From Haematococcus lacustris (lineage: Eukaryota > Chlorophyta > Chlorophyceae > Chlamydomonadales > Haematococcaceae), in contig JASKMD010000022.1 in assembly GCA_030144725.1 (NCBI GenBank), positions 1,124,996 through 1,188,995 on the forward strand: a stretch of DNA of 64,000 nucleotides, in the 5' to 3' direction. The position numbers and the translations under genes are program-made. The notes beneath the pieces are model-generated. The model was not told the origin of the DNA. It searched no databases and saw only the letters and a list, made by a program, of their open reading frames with translations. Below, piece by piece: positions 1 through 11,436 of this stretch (positions are counted from its first letter, which is position 1; every line of letters begins with the position of its first letter).

Positions 1-1108
1 GCAGCCGAGGGACAGCACCGCTGCCTGGGTACACCGCATCGATGCAGCGATGCAGCACCATCACCATGCTGTTGGGCGCTGGGCCGACCTCCAGGGCCTC
101 GATACGGGCTGCAGCAGCAAGGGTGGTGGCAGCGAGGGCGGCATTCGCGGGGGGAGCGGCGGGGGTGGCGTCAGCGTGGTGGTCAGCAGTGGGGTGGGCG
201 TCAGCGTGGTAGGCGTGAGCAGACGTGGTGTCAGCGGGGTAGGCGTCAGCGGGGTAGGCGGCAGCAGACGTGGTGTCAGCGGGGTAGGCGTCAGCGTGGT
301 AGGCGGCAGCAGACGTGGCGGCAGCGGGGGTGGCGTCAGCGGGGTAGGCGGCAGCAGACGTGGCGGCAGCAGGGGTGGCGTCAGCGGGGTAGGCGGCAGC
401 AGACGTGGCGGCAGCGGGGGTGGCGTCACCTGCTGTCCACACTTCAGGCTCCATGTTGTACCAAGGGGTAGGGCTGGCGCCGGCAGCAGCATGCGTGGCG
501 GCTGGAGCCTCCTGGCTGGTGAGGGTTTGAGTTGATGCGGTAGGGCTTGCCAAGGGCGAAGAGGAGAAAGTGGAGGAGGGGGAGGGCAAGGGGGAGGGTA
601 TGGCTTTGATTGTGCCCGCAAATGCCGCGATGTCGAAGGAGGAGTGTGAAGGGGTGGGCGTCCACAGTCCCACCTGGATGGGTTTGACTGGCAGAGTCAT
701 TGCGCTGGGCCTCTGGCCTGTGGGCTGAGGTGGTATGGCTGGCTGCAGCCCCTCCTCCTGTGCAGGTGGCAGGGTCAGCTGCTGGCCCTCCACCCGCGGC
801 TCCGCATCAGGCAGGACACAGGGGTCAGGCAGAGCCCCTTCGGTCCCCTGGCCTTGGGGCAGAACGTGAGTGGCGGCTGAGCTTGCAGCTGCCGCTGGCT
901 CAACCTCTATCACGGGCCACTGGCCCACTGGCTGGTGTGCGGAGATCGGGCTGGGTGCAGTATCTGCCTCGGCCACAGCCAGCTGCTCTGCGGTGAGGAA
1001 CAGCGGGTTCACCGCGCTGCTGGCGCTGGGGCCAACAGCGGTTGGGTAGGTGTGGCTGTGGTAGGCTGTGGCGATGCGTGAGGAGGCTTGGATCTGGGCA
1101 GTCAGCAT
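1..1108 (-). CDS. Partial Ala/Pro-rich hypothetical protein, runs off the left edge
   Basis: Reading the minus strand from an ATG at 1108-1106, the frame stays open for about 369 codons to base 1 with no stop, so the gene continues outside the window. The N-terminal half is Pro/Ala/Gln/Ser-rich with no domain I recognise. The middle carries 15-residue repeats of the type YPADATPAAATSAAA. The last visible residues become less repetitive (EALEVGPAPNSMVMVLHRC), which may be the start of a folded domain. The ATG may be internal to an exon, since a possible acceptor (CTGACTGCCCAG) lies just inside the frame. Function is unknown. Other frames over the same DNA give only Pro-Leu or Gly-Val repeats. 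The long frame in GC-rich DNA could be fortuitous, but its mixed composition outside the repeat argues against that. Confidence 0.5.
   Translation of the reverse strand, partial: MLTAQIQASSRIATAYHSHTYPTAVGPSASSAVNPLFLTAEQLAVAEADTAPSPISAHQPVGQWPVIEVEPAAAASSAATHVLPQGQGTEGALPDPCVLPDAEPRVEGQQLTLPPAQEEGLQPAIPPQPTGQRPSAMTLPVKPIQVGLWTPTPSHSSFDIAAFAGTIKAIPSPLPSPSSTFSSSPLASPTASTQTLTSQEAPAATHAAAGASPTPWYNMEPEVWTAGDATPAAATSAAAYPADATPAAATSAAAYPADATPAAATSAAAYHADAYPADTTSAAAYPADAYPADTTSAHAYHADAHPTADHHADATPAAPPANAALAATTLAAAARIEALEVGPAPNSMVMVLHRCIDAVYPGSGAVPRL
163..428 (-). repeat. 45-bp coding minisatellite
   Basis: About six imperfect 45-bp units built from GTCAGCGGGGTAGGC-like blocks (plus-strand spelling). 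The period is a multiple of three, so the minus-strand frame is kept and reads as a 15-residue Ala-rich repeat. Confidence 0.75.
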
Positions 1109-3057
1109 GGCATGACATGGCATGGACTTAAAGAGGTTCGGGTTGTTGAGGGTGGGATGGGAAGGACAGCCGGCATTGGCTTTGCTGGCAACACACAGTG
1201 CGGCATGCGCAGGTTTGAACATGAGCAGTGCCACCATGCAAGGATGGCTGTTGTGCAGACTCATGTGCCTTGGAGACTTCTTGGCAAGAAGCCTGCTGCA
1301 GGTTCAAAAAGGGTCATAAGTGTAGGATGGTTCCAGACTGGTAAGTAAGGTATTTGTTAAAAAGCTGCGCTGTTCCCATACTCTCGACTAATTGCCGTGT
1401 AGCTACTAACCACAGCTGGTCTGGGCTTTCATGTCGGAGCTATGTGCGCCTTGCATTGTTGGTGCAGCCATGAAGTAGTTAGGGGGTTCAATTCCCAATG
1501 GCCACACCAGACTGGCGGCCAAATGTTGATGATGTTTGTCAAAACCCTGCTGCACTGTCACAGAAGGTTCCAGAGTGCAGGGTGCAAGCACCTATCTGTA
1601 AGGACATCATGATATGCCCTCACTTTTTGGACCTCATGTCATGTTGGTCACAACCACGGCAGTGCCCACTCACCGCAGCCTGCTTGGCCTCTTGTTCCAG
1701 TGCCCTCGTGTCGAGGTGGATTGCAAGCTGGCTAGAGCTAGGGCAGGGCGCAGCCAGAAGCACAACGCCATCTACCAATTGGTGCGTCAGGGATTTGCAG
1801 CTGTTGTTGACAGCGTGGAAGTGGGGCATGAGCGCGCTCTCCAACATGCTGTGCGGGCCCAACGGTCCTCCTCCACATTCCGAGAGGAGGAAGCAGGTCA
1901 AGCTGCGCATCGAACGCAGCAACGCCGATGAGCTTGGGGCAACGATGGTAGTGTCCCGCCCGGGCGGGCCATACGCTGCCAGCGATAGGACCTGCGCGCA
2001 GTGCAGGCATATTGCAGGCGTGTCAACGTCCCCGTGAAAATCGAGGCCGCGGCCTACTGCCCAAACAGGCCCAGTGCGCGAGCTTTACCTGAATCGCCAG
2101 CGTGTGCTCATCCTGCGCCATGCGAAATAGCTTCAATGCTGTGGGAGCGTGGGTTATCCCCGTGCCATAACTGTATAAACCGTTTTCTTTTAGGACACGC
2201 AGCCATGAGTGCGACGCAAGCTGCGGCTTACATTCGGCCGCTACTGTCACCTTTCACTTGCTTGCTTTCTTGCATTGCGTTGAAGTGCGTCTACGCACAA
2301 GCCATTCGTTAGCCACCCTTCACATGTCCAAAGCAGTCAGTTTGCAGGTGACCAGAACCTATTCTAGCGACCACGTATAGATACTTGTTGTTGCTTACTA
2401 CCTGGCCAACTGCTTGTAACCTGCCATGTTCCCTACAACCTGGCCTGCCATGTGTTTCACCCATATGTGGGTGCAGTCATCGAGCAGGCAAAGCAGCGGT
2501 GGCCAGACCATGTCCTGGCTCTGGCCTATGGGGCAGGTGGCTTCAATGGCAGATGCACCATTGGCTACAGGGGTGTTCCAGTCGAGCATATGTTGAAAGA
2601 TGTTTTAAGGTTATCAGGGCATTAAGTTTAGGCATTAGGGCATATTCGATTGTTCCCAGCAGGGCGCGTGGAGATGGTGGATGAAGCCAGGTCAGCTCAG
2701 CACACTAGCCGTAGCCTTCACAATGATGTGCTCGCAGCCTGTGTTCGATTGCAAATGTATTCTGAAGTTGCAGCAGTGTGATCGTTTTGAGGGTAGCATG
2801 AGGGCTGCATTGTGAAGCTACTCCAATCAAATTGAAGAATCCTCGGTCGCACCCTTAATGACTGCCAACCCCACACCGGTGGCACTTTCCCAACAGACCA
2901 TTGGGCACCTCACCAAAACAGCTTCACGCTTAATAGGCTACCTGCCCGTTGCACTAGTGAACTGACCAGTGAAGTAGCAAACAGCCCTAGAGTTGGCCAT
3001 GGCTCCAGGGTAGTGAGAGTGTAGTGAGAGCTCCACTAGGAAGCTCCTTTGGGCCGG
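1109..3057. other. No gene supported
   Basis: This stretch is less GC-rich than its neighbours. An open frame at 1498-2037 (+) has overlapping counterparts on the other strand, no recognisable domain and no splice-consistent neighbours. I see no RNA gene and no convincing repeat. Confidence 0.4.
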
Positions 3058-3141
3058 AAGCCTACATGTTCCAGAGTTCAGATGACCACAGTGGCCCGTA
3101 AGCCTACATTTTCCAGAGTTCAGATGACCACAGTGGCCCTT
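3058..3141. repeat. 42-bp tandem duplication
   Basis: Two adjacent 42-bp units start with AAGCCTACA at 3058 and 3100. They differ at a single G/T and share the block CCAGAGTTCAGATGACCAC. They lie just downstream of the EMC2 stop codon, so they are probably in its 3' untranslated region. Confidence 0.8.
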
Positions 3142-3182
3142 ACACTCGGAGCACTATCAGCCATTGCAGGCAGTGCCACGGG

Positions 3183-6100
3183 TCAGCTGCCGCCACTAGT
3201 CTTTGGCAGCGCCGCCTCTAGCACAGCTGTGGCCACAGCCACCTTGTTGGGCGCGTGCGTCTTGTACTCTTTCAGCACTGCCCGCGCGGCCAGCTCCGGC
3301 AGCTCAATTTGCGCGCGTGTCCGCGAGTCTTGCAGCGACACCTGCGCAATGCACCATGGGGTGTCCCGCGACGCATAAACACACATGATGATAGCAATTA
3401 CTGTGATAGCAATTCAAACAAAAATGATGACAATACTGTACCTAAAAGAACAATAACATGCAGCAACAGGTAAGGGGTCACTCCATGTGTGGTGGGGTCC
3501 AAGAGAACAGCAGATACACAGATAAATGCCTAAGTTGAGCCACTTTGTTCCAGAAAACAGTGTAGTCTCACAACGGGGTGGCTGCTCGGCAAGCAACTCA
3601 TACCCACGTGTAGAGCTTTGAGTCTACTACCCGTCAGTGCCCATGTTGTTTCATGAGTCAAAGTGGTTGGGCAGCTGCAGCCCGGAAAGTGGAGCCCACC
3701 CGAAAATATGGGTTTTCAAACTAAAGTAACCTAAGTTGAGTCAGCCCCGTCACAGCCAACTCTCACAGACACTTGCTACCCCCACTTCAGGCATGTCATT
3801 ACTATGGGGTTCAGGCCCTGATGGCACCAAAAATCCACATAAAAGCTGTGTTGTGAGTCGACACTTAAAGCATCACGATGTGCCCCCCCCCCTACACGCG
3901 AGCCCCTCCGCCATACTTAGTTGCCCTCATGGAAACCTGCTCTTTCAGCTCCTGCCTGTTGTAACATTGGTCCACTGCCCGAAAATACAACGGAGGTTGC
4001 TTCTCCATTGAGCAACTAACAGCTGCATCCATCATATCGTTGGTGACATTTAGGCAATTTCATGGTACTAGAGTCACCATGCCCTTGCCAGCTTGGATGG
4101 GGGCTTTGGCAGATGCCAGCAGCTGCTCCTTGTTGGGGGGTTATAGGCCCGTCTTGGCAAACGCACGCTTAAATGGCTTCGTTTAGTACGGTATTATTTC
4201 AATATTAATTCATATTAGTAATTTCATTATTATTCCAATGGCTTCATTTGCTGCTCGGGCTTGCATTAGGGGAGAAGTGTGGCAGGCCCTTGCTCACACG
4301 GACCTCGCAGGCCCACTGCACTGCTCCAAGGAGGTCCAATCTGGTCACCCCCCTACCCTGCGCTTGGGCCCCCTTGACAATGCTGACCAGCTGCATCTCC
4401 TCTGCCTTAGTCAAAGCTGTCGGTCTTCCCCTTGTAGCAACCCTACCCCCCATGTTGATAAAGTCGCTGAGGGTGGAGCGGGGTACGCCATGCTGTTTAG
4501 CCACAGCACGCACAGAGGGGCGCGCAACCCCCCTCTTGTACTTGAAGAGGGCCCGAGCGGCGGCTGCAAGCATGCTAGCCCTGTGGCGTGCCCCGTTAGA
4601 AGCTTTGCTGGACCTCCTAGCGCGTGTGGCAGAAGCGGTGATTATCTGAGCAAGGGCCGGGGCCTGAGCTCTGCAAGTAGAAAAGCCATTTCTTGTTACT
4701 TGCAAGAATTTCCGCCCAACATGGCAAGCGCTACCGCCGGACAGCCGCACATTTGACACAGCGCACCGACTGCACCATCTTTGTTACCCACCAAGGTATC
4801 TAGGAGCGTTGAGGAAGCTTCCCGAAACGCTCCTGGTAGTCGCGGCCGGGACTTAACTCCGGATGATATGAAAACCGGCGGTCCCGGCAGTGTTGAGATC
4901 TCTCCTCCCACAACGCGCAAACATGACGCGGCCCGACAACCACCCTAGTAACCACTTAAGAACGCGATGCGCGGAAAAAAAACGGGGGCTTTCGGTAAAG
5001 AATCAAGAGAACACGAGAAACGGGGTGGCTCAACTTAGGCATTTATCTGTGTACTTAAGGTGAGGTGGGGTGAGGTGGGGTGGCTTGCAGGCCCTGCAGC
5101 ACAGGGGAAGAACCTGATAGCATGCAACCGGGTGGACGGTGGGCATGGTCACGCCATGAAGTAGCGGATGGGCCATGTGGTGTGGCATGTTAGAGATGCG
5201 GGGTACATGACTACTTACCATTGTGAATGCCATGGCATGGCTGCTCACCTTGCACGCAACTGTTTGCATTGCATGCATTCGCTAAGCTGCTTCCTTCCTA
5301 AGCTTGTTCCGTTGGAGGGCATGCACCACCGCCACACCAGGCTGGTGTCTCAGCAATGTGCACCACATCAGCAGTGTGAACCCCGGTGTGGGCAGACCCT
5401 GCCTAGCGTCCCTGTCGCTTGCACCTGCTGCCTGCTCCCCACCATGCCCGTGCTAACCTTGTCCGTCACATTGGCGCTGCACATCATGACGCCCCAGAGG
5501 GCGCGCATGTTGGTGCCAGCTGACAGCTCCACTGCTTTGCTGTAGTAGGAGCGGGCCAGCTTCAAGTGCCCGTTGCCACCCAGAGTGTAAAGCAGGTCGG
5601 CGTACCTGTGCAGCACACCCACACCCAGGTAAACCAGCCAGGTAAACCAGCCAGGTAAACCAGCCAGGTAAACCAGCCAGGTAAACCAGCCAGGTAAACC
5701 AGCCAGGTAAACCAGCCAGGTAATGTATGCAGCAGCGTGACAGAACCCGTTGGGGTGTGTGTGTGTGTACCAGGTCGGCATACCTGCCAGCCACCCCCCA
5801 CTGCCAGGTACACCACCCACAACTTGATATCCCTGTGTCAGAATCAATGAGTTTGTGTATGTGTGTGATAAGTCTATGTTGCCCCTTGTTCAGGTATTAG
5901 AGTGCAGCAATAAGAGTGTAGCAATGCCACCATGGCAAAACTAGCGGCCTCACACCGCGCGTCCCTCCTCAACACCCCACGTCAGGCGTTCAGGTGTCTG
6001 GACAGACAGTGTGGCAGTGAGTGCAGTGAGGCCAGACCAAGGCCACCGCAGCAAAGCTTGACAAGTGCAGCAGCCACAGCGGGCTGCTGGCCAATGACGT

Positions 6101-9100
6101 ACACTGACTGTGCCACGAAGTGATTGTGTCAAGGCGTGCACTTTTCCAGTAATCGTGTCAAGGCGTGCACTTTTTCTCTTCTCGTGATGGAGAGGGATGT
6201 GTACACTGACTGTGCCAGGCGGTGAGGGCTGCTGCCATCAGTAGTGCGAGGAGGTAAGGCACTCACTGCCCTGGCCTGCCTCACTGTCTTGGCTTAGTCA
6301 AGCCAAGGCGTGATTGCAGGTGGAGAAGAAGCTGGGCTGGAGCATCACTGTGTGCAGCAGGACCAGCTGTGTATGTGTGCGTGTTGAGCACCGAGGCTTG
6401 CTGGCCTGCTGGCCCAGCTGTATATCGCTCAGGGGGGCCATGTCGGCTAACGTGCATGTTAGCCCATGTGCCTATGCTACAATGTTGGCCCATGTGCCTA
6501 CGCTGCCCTCACATCAAACACACGGCTTACACACAGGGCCCTTGGTGCTGCATGGCTAGACTGCATTGCACACGGGACTGCAGGGTGAGGGGGAGGGCTG
6601 TGTCGAATGCTGTTGAGGACTGTGTGGTTGAGGGCTGTGTTGGGATGCAGGAAGGAGGAGGAAGAGGGAAGAGGAGCGAATGGGACCAGCCCCAGGCACT
6701 GCGGCTTGCAGCTCTGGCCTGACCTGATGAGGTACGCCAGGTTCCCAGGGGCGTGCATCAGCAGCTCCTCGTAGCAGAACAAGGCCTGCCGGTACAGCAG
6801 CATCTGCATGAAGCCCATCATCACCAACACCACCTGACCCTCCCATCGCCCCTCCCATTGCCTCCCATTGCCCTCCACCTCTCCCTCTCCCTCTCCCTCT
6901 GCCCTGCCCCTTTGCTTTCCACCCCTCCACCCTCACACTCACCATTTTTTGCCTTCCCATTCCCTTACATGCCTGACCATTGCATGTGAGCAAGACGAAG
7001 TGACAGCACAACATGGGGTGTGGTAAGGCAATGACGAACTTTACCTGGCTGAGAACTTTCTGCGGTCAAGTGCTGGCCACCCTAAACGAGGTGCGTTCAC
7101 CACCCATGTGAACCTGGGTGAGGAGGATGGCTGCCTGGGATTTGAACCTAGGTCCTCTCGCACACCAGGCCACACCCACCTCTAGGTAGAGTTCGCCCAG
7201 CTCCTCCCAGCCCTCACGGTCGTTGCTGAACACGTCAAGGTACGCCTTTAAGGCCTCCACTGCCTCTGGCAACCGCCCCCGGCTCTTTTCAAGGGCGACC
7301 TGCACATCACCCATATGTGAGCATCCGTGTGGCCATAAAACAGTGTGCTTGCATGCTCTGCTGGAAGAAGGAACTCGCATGCTCCTAGTGCCACCCCTAC
7401 TACCCCTGCCATGCAGCGTGCACAGCAGTCGTCTGTCAGCCTGCCCTCCACAGGCCCTGCCATGCAGTGGGCACCTCCTCTGCCTGCCTTCACTCAAGAA
7501 GCCCTGCCCTGACCTGCCATGCTGTGAGCACAGCGGATGCCTGGCAGCCTGCCACCAGCTCCGCCTGGCTGTGCTGCCGCATGAGCCATGACCCATGGCC
7601 ATTCTCCTCACCAGCCTCTTTAAAGCCAGCTCGTTGGAGGGCTGGTTGTCCAGGATGTCTTTATAGATCTGCTCGGCTTGGCTGTGCTGCCCTTGCGCCT
7701 CCCACCACATACCCTGCGTGGCAATGCCAGGGTCATGGCCAGGGGCATGGCCAGCAGCAGGGGCCAGCGGGGGTCATGGCCAGGGTCATGGCCAGCAGCA
7801 GCAGGGGCCAGCAGGGGTCATGGCCAGGGTCATGGCCAGCAGCAGCAGGGGCCAGCAGGGGTCATGGCCAGGGTCATGGCCAGCAGCAGCAGGGGCCAGC
7901 AGGGTCCATGGCCAGGGTCATGGCCAGCAGCAGCAGGGGCCAGCAGGGGTCATGCAAGGGATAAGGCCAGCAGGGCCAACACACTCCTTGAGCCATGTGC
8001 CTTGTGCCCAGGTGGTTGGCCAGAGCAGTTCAGTGCATGGCAGCGCTCTGCATGGTGACCGCATGGCACATGGTATCCTCGCAAAAAGTGAGTGCATGGG
8101 TGAGAGTACAGGATGGCTGCATGGCTTGGGCACTTGGGTCATATCAGCTCTACTGGCTGCAGCAGTGGGCAGCAAGAGACACTTGGGCAGCGAGCGCGAG
8201 AGCCTATATTGAAGGTGCAGTCAGGGGCAGAAGCAGGGCTGAAAGGTGTAAAGGGGTGTGCCTGTAGCGTCAGGGCACGCTTGTTGTGTTCAGGGTTAGG
8301 GTTAGGGCTAGGGTTAGGGTTAGGAGTATCTAGACACCCACAGCAGCAGCAGCCAGGCGCATAGCAACTCACCATCATGCAGTGCAGATGTGCCTGTTGT
8401 GCCAGCCATTGTGTGTCATGGTGTCTGACCTGTGTCTGCATGGCTGGGCCACATGGGTCCCCTTGGTCTTGGCCTGAATCAGACCTGATGCTCCTTCGCA
8501 CCTCACCTTCAGGCGACGCATGCGGTTGCTGTCAGGGAAGCGTTTGGCAATGGCTCTGACCAGGGCTGCTGCCTGGTCGGTGGAGCCGATGTCCATGGCT
8601 GCCACTGCCACTTGTTCATGAACCAGCCACACTGCGGTGGGGGTCAGCGTCAGGGTCGGGGGGAGGGGGAGGGGGAGGGGGAGGGGGAGGGGGAGGGGGA
8701 GGGGGAGGGGGAGGGGGAGGGGGAGGGGGAGGGGGAGGGGGAGGGGGAGGGGGAGGGGGAGGGGGAGGGGGAGGGGGAGGGGGAGGGGGAGGGGGAGGGG
8801 GAGGGGGAGGGGGAGGGGGAGGGGGAGGGGGAGGGGGAGGGGGAGGGGGAGGGGGAGGGGGAGGGGGAGGGGGAGGGGGAGGGGGAGGGGGAGGGGGAGG
8901 GGGAGGGGGAGGGGGAGGGGGAGGGGGAGGGGGAGGGGGAGGGGGAGGGGGAGGGGGAGGGGGAGGGGAGGGGGAGGGGGAGGGGGAGGGGGAGGGGGAG
9001 GGGGAGGGGGAGGGGGAGGGGGAGGGGGAGGGGGCGGGGGAGGGGGAGGGGGCGGGGGAGGGGGAGGGGGAGGGGGAGGGGGAGGGGGAGGGGGAGGGGG

Positions 9101-9807
9101 AGGGGGAGGGGGAGGGGGAGGGGGAGGGGGAGGGGGAGGGGGAGGGGGAGGGGGAGGGGGAGGGGGAGGGGGAGGGGGAGGGGGAGGGGGAAGGGGAGGG
9201 GGAGGGGGAGCGGGAGGGGGAGGGGGAGCGGGAGGGGGAGGGGGAGGGGGAGGGGGAAAGGGTTTGCCAAGTGAGCCTACTATGCTACGTACTGCTCAAC
9301 CCCTCTCTACAAACAATGCTGCTGACTGAGGTTATGTCCTGCCTGCCCTGACTTACATTCCTCTTCACTAAGCGTGGAGCGGTAGGATGATAACAGCTGG
9401 CCACCATACTTGGCTGTCGCCTCAGAATCCCGGATCCTTAACTCTCTGACCTACAGCAAAGGCAAGACAGTGGAAGGCACAGCATACTGCCTGAACCCTA
9501 TCGTCCCTCGTCAGTGGTTGTGCCTGAGTCCTTCTTGAGTCTCATAGAACGCCTAAGGCTTTAGAGTCTGATCTGCCCCAGCAGCAGCATGCATGGCGAG
9601 AATGTGCAGAGGTACATTCAGGCTGACCCATTTGCCCAGCCTGGACCGTGTCTACTGCGCAGCTCTTCTGCATCGCCGCATGATCTCTCAGGAGCCATGT
9701 GAGCTACATACCAATTGCAGGTATTTGGACAGCTGCTCCGCAGAGGCCGAGGTGTGCGCTGTGCGAAGTCTGGCGCAAAGCTCTTCGTACTCGGAGAACG
9801 TGGCCAT
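3183..9807 (-). CDS. EMC2: EMC2, ER membrane protein complex subunit 2 (TPR protein)
   Basis: EMC2 is the cytosolic TPR scaffold of the ER membrane protein complex, which inserts tail-anchored and multipass proteins. I assemble eight exons with GT-AG borders and matching phases: 9712-9807, 9357-9450, 8507-8631, 7612-7713, 7180-7299, 6724-6803, 5458-5605 and 3183-3341. They encode 307 residues, close to the usual 290-310. The ATG at 9807 gives [15 protein letters not shown]. Family landmarks follow in order: [67 protein letters not shown] (one codon split by an intron), [13 protein letters not shown], and a C-terminus containing [18 protein letters not shown] that resembles plant rather than animal EMC2. 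The last intron (3342-5457) holds a pogo-like transposon. Other introns hold a 13-bp array, a 44-bp array, TTAGGG-like units and a 600-bp GGGGGA array. Identification by remembered family pattern; strong. Confidence 0.93.
3517..5051 (-). mobile_element. Pogo/Tc1-mariner-like DNA transposon A, inside the EMC2 last intron
   Basis: A 1535-bp element with perfect 27-bp terminal inverted repeats (3517-3543 and 5025-5051, beginning CACAGATAAATGCC). It is bounded on both sides by the dinucleotide TA (3515-3516, 5052-5053), as expected for TA target duplication by Tc1/mariner/pogo transposases. The inside is a degraded minus-strand transposase gene: the N-terminal DNA-binding part lies at 4244-4759 and a C-terminal remnant at about 3850-4190, which is alignable by eye with element B at 40637-41848. 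At this size the catalytic DDE core is missing, so it is probably a non-autonomous deletion derivative. It sits antisense-neutral in an intron and should be removed with it. Confidence 0.85.
4244..4759 (-). pseudogene. Pogo-type transposase N-terminal fragment (HTH_psq / CENP-B-like)
   Basis: The minus-strand frame (171 codons, opened by GTG at 4759, so the true start is uncertain) contains a helix-turn-helix pattern in [19 protein letters not shown]. It is followed by [19 protein letters not shown] and an Arg-Leu-Asp-Leu stretch. This is the usual order of the psq and CENPB-type helix-turn-helix domains at the N-terminus of pogo/Fot/Tigger transposases. The DDE catalytic domain does not follow; the frame ends near 4244. 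It lies wholly inside element A. Confidence 0.7.
5622..5727. repeat. 13-bp minisatellite in an EMC2 intron
   Basis: Eight head-to-tail copies of a 13-bp unit (CCAGGTAAACCAG, plus strand), just upstream in transcript terms of the exon starting at 5605. The plus-strand unit contains CAGGTAAAC, a good match to a 5' splice site, but it is antisense to EMC2. Confidence 0.9.
7722..7955. repeat. 44-bp minisatellite in an EMC2 intron
   Basis: About five units of roughly 44 bp, each with two GGTCATGGCCAG blocks followed by CAGCAGCAGGGGCCAGCAGG. The period is not a multiple of three, so apparent open frames here rotate through three phases and are not coding. The array starts a few bases from the exon at 7612-7713. 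Confidence 0.85.
8290..8325 (+). repeat. Short interstitial TTAGGG-like run
   Basis: About five to six units of TTAGGG with one GCTAGGG variant, within the EMC2 intron between exons 8507-8631 and 7612-7713. Confidence 0.8.
8651..9262 (+). repeat. (GGGGGA)n array, about 600 bp, in an EMC2 intron
   Basis: A nearly pure GGGGGA hexanucleotide array of about 100 units. There is one 5-bp slip near 8965 and a few C substitutions towards the right end. It occupies almost all of the intron between exons 9357-9450 and 8507-8631 and ends about 20 bases from the acceptor of the latter exon. In the EMC2 sense strand it reads TCCCCC, an uninterrupted pyrimidine tract. The Gly-Arg, Gly-Glu and Pro-Leu frames through it are artefacts of the repeat. 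Confidence 0.97.
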
Positions 9808-11436
9808 CACCCGTCTCCTTGAAGTTATGCGTCAAGGCATATAGTCCCGTGGGCCGACATGGGGGTTGTCTAACTTATATGTTTGTGCGGCTTTGCACTT
9901 TGCCCAGCTGCAGCCTAACCCAACCCACTTAAGCAACCGGTGCTGGTCAGGGATGGTAGGTGGTCCGGGTGTGTCACAAGCTGTGTCTGCAGTGTGCGAC
10001 CATTTGCTACGATCCGGTTTATGCCATTCCGGTCAAATTACCAATGCGCCTCAATGCGCCTTGCCAGCCAAACCACGTCCCAGTTTAGCGACAGTACAAC
10101 CAAAGCACGGCTCAGCGCCGCGCACCTCTGCCGGTTACCGCCGCGCACCTCTGCCGGCCAGCGCCGCGCCTTCTGCTGGCTGTGCAGCCCTGGCTGCTGC
10201 AGCTGCAGCTGCAGCAAGCACAGCAGCAGCAGCAGCTACAGCAGCAGCAGGTAGAGCAGCAACAGCAGGTTGAACTGTGCCAGGCCGTAACCATTGCGGG
10301 GCGGAGGGGTATGCCCTCACATGTTGTCAAACATATCCCAGCTGTAACCTCCCCTTCTTGTTGTCCAGCTATATCTCCCTCCTTTCCCTATCGCTGCAGC
10401 ATAAATCCATCTGACTAGCCACGTTTACACATTACCAGTTGCCTGCTGCCTTGGCACACGTGGACTCCCAACTTTCCGATAGCCAATGTTCGTCGGATAC
10501 TTCACAGCGTATCACTGGACGTATTCAAATAGTTATGTGGGGCTCAGCAACCATACAGGCTGATGATCCCATGGGAAGCCATGCGTATGCAGCAAGCACC
10601 CAGAGAATGACACAACAACGGTACTATGCTTTTACAACGCGCAGTATCAGACTTCCAATGCAAACAACATGACGCAGTACACTTGCAGCCGGTGATGCCT
10701 CAATACTAGGCCTGCATAATCCGACAAAACAACTACCTAATGGTGCTTGCCACACACATATGCACTTCGCGCCACACACCGCATGTCATCCACATCACGA
10801 TCATTCCACAGTAGACTCTTTCTCTTTCATGTACAAATGCAGTGTTTTGCAATGATATGAATAAGCTGCATGGCACAAAATGCAGCATGTATACTGCCAT
10901 CAACTGGTGTGGCTACCCACTGACCCTGATGTTGCACTAATGCACTGATCCGGGATGCTGGATGAATGCATGGGTGGAATGACGCAAGGCAGGTGTCTGT
11001 ATGAACTACTCCTTCGTTTCACTAGCACCACGAACACAGGCCATAGGTCGCTCAGCAGGCAGCCTGCATGGCACTTGCAGCCAGCCTCAGGCACACACTC
11101 CCCTCAGTGCAAGAGCCTCAGCACATTGTGTCGACTCTGCCATCACTCATGTCACATATACACCACAGGGCAGCAAGTTCCCTCATTCTGACACAGCAGT
11201 GCTTTGCCACTGCTCAACAGTGAAGCACCATGTGCCCATGTGGTAGATTAACTCAGTGGTGGCTCGAGCGCGCATGGGGTAGGTGCCAGTGGCAATGAGG
11301 TGTGTGGGAGCCACGTCAGCACAGCGGGTCAGAGGAGGACACAAGATGTAAATCTGTGTCACAAAGACCTCATCACCCCGGTGTGCCCCATCCAGTGGCC
11401 TCTGCCACATCTTCTGGCAAGGCAGTCAGAAAGTGC
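9808..11436. other. Upstream of EMC2; no gene supported
   Basis: It contains a CAG/CTG-rich patch (about 10195-10272) and several short overlapping frames on both strands without domains. The EMC2 promoter presumably lies next to 9808, but I see no clear TATA box. Confidence 0.4.

Noticed and set aside
1498..2037. 179-codon plus-strand frame
   Set aside because: No domain, no neighbouring exons and overlapping frames of similar length on the other strand; not distinguishable from chance.
8612..9329. Long Gly-Arg, Gly-Glu and Pro-Leu frames
   Set aside because: They are simple translations of the GGGGGA array inside an EMC2 intron.
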